From: Chloracidobacterium sp.
GTDB lineage: Bacteria > Acidobacteriota > Blastocatellia > Pyrinomonadales > Pyrinomonadaceae
Assembly (NCBI GenBank): GCA_016711345.1
Contig: JADJTD010000001.1
Span: 1,240,001-1,304,000 of the forward strand
Direction: 5' to 3'
Length of the DNA: 64,000 bases
Below are positions 60,593-64,000 of this stretch, piece after piece. The notes below the pieces were generated by a model. That model was not told the origin of the DNA. It did no database searches and saw only the letters and a list, made by a program, of their open reading frames with translations. The position numbers were made by a program, and so were the translations under genes. Each line of letters starts with the position of its first letter. The first letter of the stretch is position 1.

Positions 60593-62926
60593 ATGAAAAA
60601 TCCTTTTCTCGAGAATTTCCGGCCTTATATACCTGATGTAACCACTCTGCGCGAACTCACACCGGTTCCATTGATTGTAGGCACGCTGCTGGGCATTGTC
60701 TTTGGAGCTTCGTCTCTTTATCTCGTGCTCAAGACCGGATTGACGGTCTCGGCTTCGATTCCGGTGGCCGTTATCGCGATCACGTTGTTTCGGCTTCTTT
60801 CAAAGATCGGAATGCGAGACGCAACGATCCTCGAAGCTAATGTGATGCAGACGGCCGGCTCGGCGGGCGAATCGATTGCTTTTGGTATCGGCGTGACCAT
60901 GCCGGCGATTATGATCCTCGGCTTTGATCTAGATATCACAAGAGTGATGCTGGTCGCGATTCTGGGCGGTTTACTGGGAATTTTGATGATGATCCCGCTC
61001 CGTCGGGCGCTTATAAAAGAACAGCACGGCTTTCTCAAATATCCGGAAGGTACGGCTTGCGCCGAGGTCCTTAAGGCCGGTGCATCTAAAGAGTCTCGTG
61101 AAGCGTCGCACGAAGGGGACACTCATGGTGACGACGGCGCTGCTCTTCGCGGAGGCAAGATCATCTCGATAGGTTTTGCGATAGGGTTTCTATTCAATGC
61201 ATTGATGAAGGTACTCTTTTTCTGGAAAGAATCGCCGGGTTATGATTTTTCTGAAAAAGGGTTTAAAGGTGGCTCTATCGGTTCTGACAATGACCCGACA
61301 CTGCTCGGAGTCGGCTACATCATAGGCCCCAAGATCGCCGGTTTGATGATGGGCGGCGGTGTATTGTCTTACCTCGTCCTTATACCGATCATCAAGTTTT
61401 TTGGCGACGCAGTGACAAGCCCGGTCGCACCAGAAATAAGCAAAACTATTAGCGAGATGTCGCCCGGACAGGTTCGCGGCGCCTATATTCTTTATATCGG
61501 AGCCGGTGCGGTTGCGATGGCAGGTATGATCTCACTTGCTCGCAGTCTGCCGACGATATGGAGCGGGCTGAAAGGCGGCCTTGCAGATCTTCGCGGAGGA
61601 TCGGCGGAATCGAACGCTAATCTGCCTCGAACCGATCAGGACCTCTCGATGAAATGGGTCATTATCGGTGTGATAGTTTTGATCGCCGCAATAATGCTGT
61701 TCCCTCAACTGGGGCTGAGTGTTTTTGTCAGCCCGTTTGTGTCGCTATTCGGCGCGATCCTTATTATTGTCCTCGGATTTTTATTTGTGACTGTTTCGTC
61801 ACGGCTGACGGGTGAGGTCGGTTCGTCCTCAAATCCGATTTCGGGAATGACGGTCGCGACCCTGCTAATTACCTGTCTGGTTTTTCTTGGATTGGGATGG
61901 ACGGCGGCTGACCCTTACTTTGTAACGGCGTTGTCGATCGGCGGCATCGTATGTATCGCGGCATCAAATGGCGGCACGACCTCACAGGATCTGAAAACAG
62001 GTTTCTGGGTTGGCGGAACTCCGTGGCGCCAGCAGATCGCGATCCTTGTAGGTGCTCTCGCATCTGCCTTGGTCCTCGGTTCGCTGCTCATTATGCTCAA
62101 CAACAATGAGACATACTTCCAAAAAATAGACGCGGCAAATCCTGTTTTCTCAAAAACGATCACTGAGGATAAACTCTTCAAACAGGGCGGCCAGCCACAA
62201 ATCGAGAAGGTCAGCAACGGCAAATACAAAGATACGGATACAACTACCTATCGTGTTTGGCAGAACACTGAGCCAAAAGACGGCCAGGTCGGCAAGTATC
62301 TGATCGATCAATCTGGAAAGCCTGTATATTTCGTCGATCCCGGCATCAACGGTATTCTCAAAAAAGACGAAGACGGCAACGATCTAACGCGATATGACGC
62401 ACCTAAAGCGACGCTGATGAGCTATATCATCAAAGGCGTACTTGGTCAGAATTTGCCGTGGGGACTCGTGATTCTCGGCGCAATGATCGCCATTGTTCTT
62501 GAACTTGCGGGGGTGCCGTCGCTGGCATTCGCGGTTGGGATATATCTACCACTCTCGACATCGGCACCGATCTTTTTCGGCGGCATCGTCAGATATCTAG
62601 TCGATATATATCTGAAACGCAAACTGGCGGCCGAAAATCTGACAGAGGAACAGATCATTGCCGAAACCGACAAATCGAGCGGCGTTCTGATGGCATCAGG
62701 CTACATCGCCGGTGGAGCGATAGCAGGTATCCTTATTGCTCTTTTTGCAGTTCAGCCGACGCTTAAAGGAATTCAGGATGCGGCTGAACACTGGTCGAAA
62801 GGCAGCAATCCTTTCTTTACCGGAGATTACTCGGACATTCTCGGTATTCTGCCTTTTGTCGTATTGATGGTTGTGCTCTATACGGTCGGCCGCGAATGGT
62901 GGTTGGCGGGTAAGAAGACGGCTTAG
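60593..62926 (+). CDS. OPT-family oligopeptide/metal-chelate transporter
   Basis: A 777-residue inner-membrane protein with about 14-16 helices. It opens with PFLENFRPYIPDVTTLRELTP and has LREL-type and LGIVFGASSLYLVLKTGLTVSASIPVAV segments, typical of the bacterial OPT family (AGASK in LKAGASKESR after EGTACAEV). A periplasmic or cytoplasmic insertion of about 100 residues (residues about 510-610, ETYFQKIDAANPVFSK to GNDLTRYDAPK) interrupts the membrane part. OPT proteins import peptides or metal chelates; the substrate is unknown. It is on its own, with a promoter region of about 200 bp upstream. Confidence 0.92.
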   Translation: MKNPFLENFRPYIPDVTTLRELTPVPLIVGTLLGIVFGASSLYLVLKTGLTVSASIPVAVIAITLFRLLSKIGMRDATILEANVMQTAGSAGESIAFGIGVTMPAIMILGFDLDITRVMLVAILGGLLGILMMIPLRRALIKEQHGFLKYPEGTACAEVLKAGASKESREASHEGDTHGDDGAALRGGKIISIGFAIGFLFNALMKVLFFWKESPGYDFSEKGFKGGSIGSDNDPTLLGVGYIIGPKIAGLMMGGGVLSYLVLIPIIKFFGDAVTSPVAPEISKTISEMSPGQVRGAYILYIGAGAVAMAGMISLARSLPTIWSGLKGGLADLRGGSAESNANLPRTDQDLSMKWVIIGVIVLIAAIMLFPQLGLSVFVSPFVSLFGAILIIVLGFLFVTVSSRLTGEVGSSSNPISGMTVATLLITCLVFLGLGWTAADPYFVTALSIGGIVCIAASNGGTTSQDLKTGFWVGGTPWRQQIAILVGALASALVLGSLLIMLNNNETYFQKIDAANPVFSKTITEDKLFKQGGQPQIEKVSNGKYKDTDTTTYRVWQNTEPKDGQVGKYLIDQSGKPVYFVDPGINGILKKDEDGNDLTRYDAPKATLMSYIIKGVLGQNLPWGLVILGAMIAIVLELAGVPSLAFAVGIYLPLSTSAPIFFGGIVRYLVDIYLKRKLAAENLTEEQIIAETDKSSGVLMASGYIAGGAIAGILIALFAVQPTLKGIQDAAEHWSKGSNPFFTGDYSDILGILPFVVLMVVLYTVGREWWLAGKKTA

Positions 62927-63050
62927 TCCGAAGCGCAAAATATTGTTTTACATTTTTGATGCGACACGTTATTATGAAGTTAAGACGTGTCGCTTTTTGG
63001 TTACTTATAAGGTTTTCCACCTTTTGACGTTTTCCAACAGATCTTTACGA

Positions 63051-63944
63051 ATGAGAATTTTGAATCCTTTTAGTTCTTCGCGCCGGAGCCTTTGCGGGTT
63101 ACTGCTCCTCTCCAGTTGTATCGCCGGCTGTTCTGTAGCCGAGCCAAAGATCTCGGCAAATGTTGATTCCAAAACAGTTGCTAGCAAGTCAGATTCTGTA
63201 AATTCCACATCCGCAAATCCTCAGGGAGCCACTATTCCGATCGATCCTAATGGGCCGGCGGACACTGTTCGTGTGTTTTACAAACACCTTCGCGAACAAA
63301 AATTCCGCGAAGCGATCTTTTTGACGAATTTAAAGCCCGCGATAGCTAGCCTTAACGACATCGAACTAAAAGACTTTTCACTAGATTTTGAAGCGATAGC
63401 CGGCCAGATTCCGGCAGAGGTAAAGATTAATGGCGAGATAGTCACCGGCGATCAGGCAACGGTCACATTCGATCTTCCGAATGAAGAAGACGGAAAGATT
63501 GAGACACAGACGATGAGGCTGCGGAAAGAGGGCGAAGTTTGGGTAATCCTGATCGTTGACGAGGCTTCAGAAGGCGACATTAAAAAGGAAGGTAAGAATT
63601 ATTTTTACAGCCTTCGGATAAAAACGCATGAGGAAGAAGCTAAGAAGATGCTTGAGCGCATTTCCAAAGCTGAGCTTGTGCACGGTCTCCAGAACGGCGG
63701 CGTTTTTGCCGATATGGACACCTTGGTCAGCTCCGGCTTGCTGCCTGAGGACATAAAAACAAGCGCGTCCACTGGCTATAATTACACGATCAATCTGGCC
63801 GCTGACAAGAGAAAATACACCGCAACCGCAACTCCCGCCGAATACGGTAAGAGCGGAAAAATATCATATCTTTTGCAGCTCGATGCAAAAAATGTTTCCC
63901 ATGTTAAGAGCAAAGACACCGGCGGCAAGCCGATGACTAAGTAA
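63051..63944 (+). CDS. Putative lipoprotein with DUF4878-like domain
   Basis: A protein of about 297 residues starting at 63051; an upstream in-frame start at 62871 would overlap the OPT gene by 56 bp and adds no conserved sequence. The lipoprotein signal reads LCGLLLLSSCIAGCSV, with IAGC as the likely lipobox. The mature part begins with a Ser/Val-rich spacer, then PNGPADTVRVFYKHLREQKF, typical of DUF4878/NTF2-like domains, up to about residue 170; the rest is helical, with LERISKAELVHGL and a C-terminal beta domain. Function unknown. Confidence 0.82.
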   Translation: MRILNPFSSSRRSLCGLLLLSSCIAGCSVAEPKISANVDSKTVASKSDSVNSTSANPQGATIPIDPNGPADTVRVFYKHLREQKFREAIFLTNLKPAIASLNDIELKDFSLDFEAIAGQIPAEVKINGEIVTGDQATVTFDLPNEEDGKIETQTMRLRKEGEVWVILIVDEASEGDIKKEGKNYFYSLRIKTHEEEAKKMLERISKAELVHGLQNGGVFADMDTLVSSGLLPEDIKTSASTGYNYTINLAADKRKYTATATPAEYGKSGKISYLLQLDAKNVSHVKSKDTGGKPMTK

Positions 63945-63962
63945 AAATATGTACAAAATCTA

Positions 63963-63991
63963 TTGATATTTGTGTAATAGAGTACTATATA
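63963..63991 (+). promoter_or_regulatory. Promoter-like sequence at window edge
   Basis: TTGATA at 63963 is followed after 17 bases by TATATA at 63986. It would drive a gene beyond the window. Confidence 0.4.
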
Positions 63992-64000
63992 TTGTGTGTA

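Overview
The window reads as chromosomal DNA of a moderate-GC, Gram-negative-type bacterium, most likely an acidobacterium of the Blastocatellia/Pyrinomonadales type. This is inference: it rests on the nuo gene order with embedded DUF genes, very long secreted proteins with Thr-Pro-Ala repeats, CSLREA, dockerin-like and cohesin-like modules, and many intergenic palindromic and tandem repeats. No rRNA, tRNA, CRISPR array, transposase or complete prophage was seen.

Layout. 0-2.2 kb: PP2C phosphatase and a cystathionine gamma-synthase-type enzyme (minus). 2.2-4.5 kb: a repeat-rich accessory patch with a relic of a restriction-modification enzyme and two uncharacterised genes. 4.5-7.0 kb: PilZ protein, GCS2-type carboxylate-amine ligase and a cyclic-nucleotide-binding/DUF1003 membrane protein (plus). 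7-9.2 kb: class I amidotransferase-like protein, a small unknown gene and a chloramphenicol-acetyltransferase-like protein (minus). 9.2-25.5 kb: one long minus-strand respiratory complex I operon, nuoA-B-C-D-E-F-G-H-J-K-L-M-N, with four extra genes (a coiled-coil protein, ribosomal protein bTHX, DUF1579 and DUF1684 proteins) and no nuoI. 26-30.2 kb: an uncharacterised gene, then thiS, thiG, a moaD-like gene, a sterol-desaturase-family gene and moaE. 30.4-34.8 kb: a 1437-residue secreted beta-helix protein. 34.8-38.9 kb: glycerophosphodiester phosphodiesterase, methyltransferase, TlpA-like thioredoxin and glycine oxidase ThiO (minus). 38.9-46.7 kb: NAD-type isocitrate dehydrogenase, M13 peptidase, several small exported proteins, DoxX and an Xaa-Pro aminopeptidase. 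46.8-56.7 kb: a 3304-residue secreted protein with two large arrays of a 10-residue repeat. 57.5-64 kb: queE-queC, a small membrane protein, an M16 peptidase, an OPT-family transporter and a lipoprotein.

How the genes fit together. The nuo operon supplies the proton-pumping NADH dehydrogenase (NuoI must come from elsewhere). ThiS, ThiG and ThiO are parts of thiazole synthesis; MoaD and MoaE form molybdopterin synthase; QueE and QueC carry out two consecutive steps to preQ0. The two very large exported proteins share a C-terminal dockerin-like/cohesin-like/carboxypeptidase-regulatory-like module and are probably surface proteins.

The most unusual non-coding signal is a family of 21-22 bp tandem arrays (core AAAAAGCCATCGGAGACC) at four dispersed loci, two of which share about 200 bp of sequence including the array. 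Other repeat families are a CCCGCACGTAAGTAAGGG palindrome that invades nuo gene junctions and the end of the aminopeptidase gene, a CACAAAGGCAC palindrome that would fold over the thiG ribosome-binding site, and heptamer repeats between genes.
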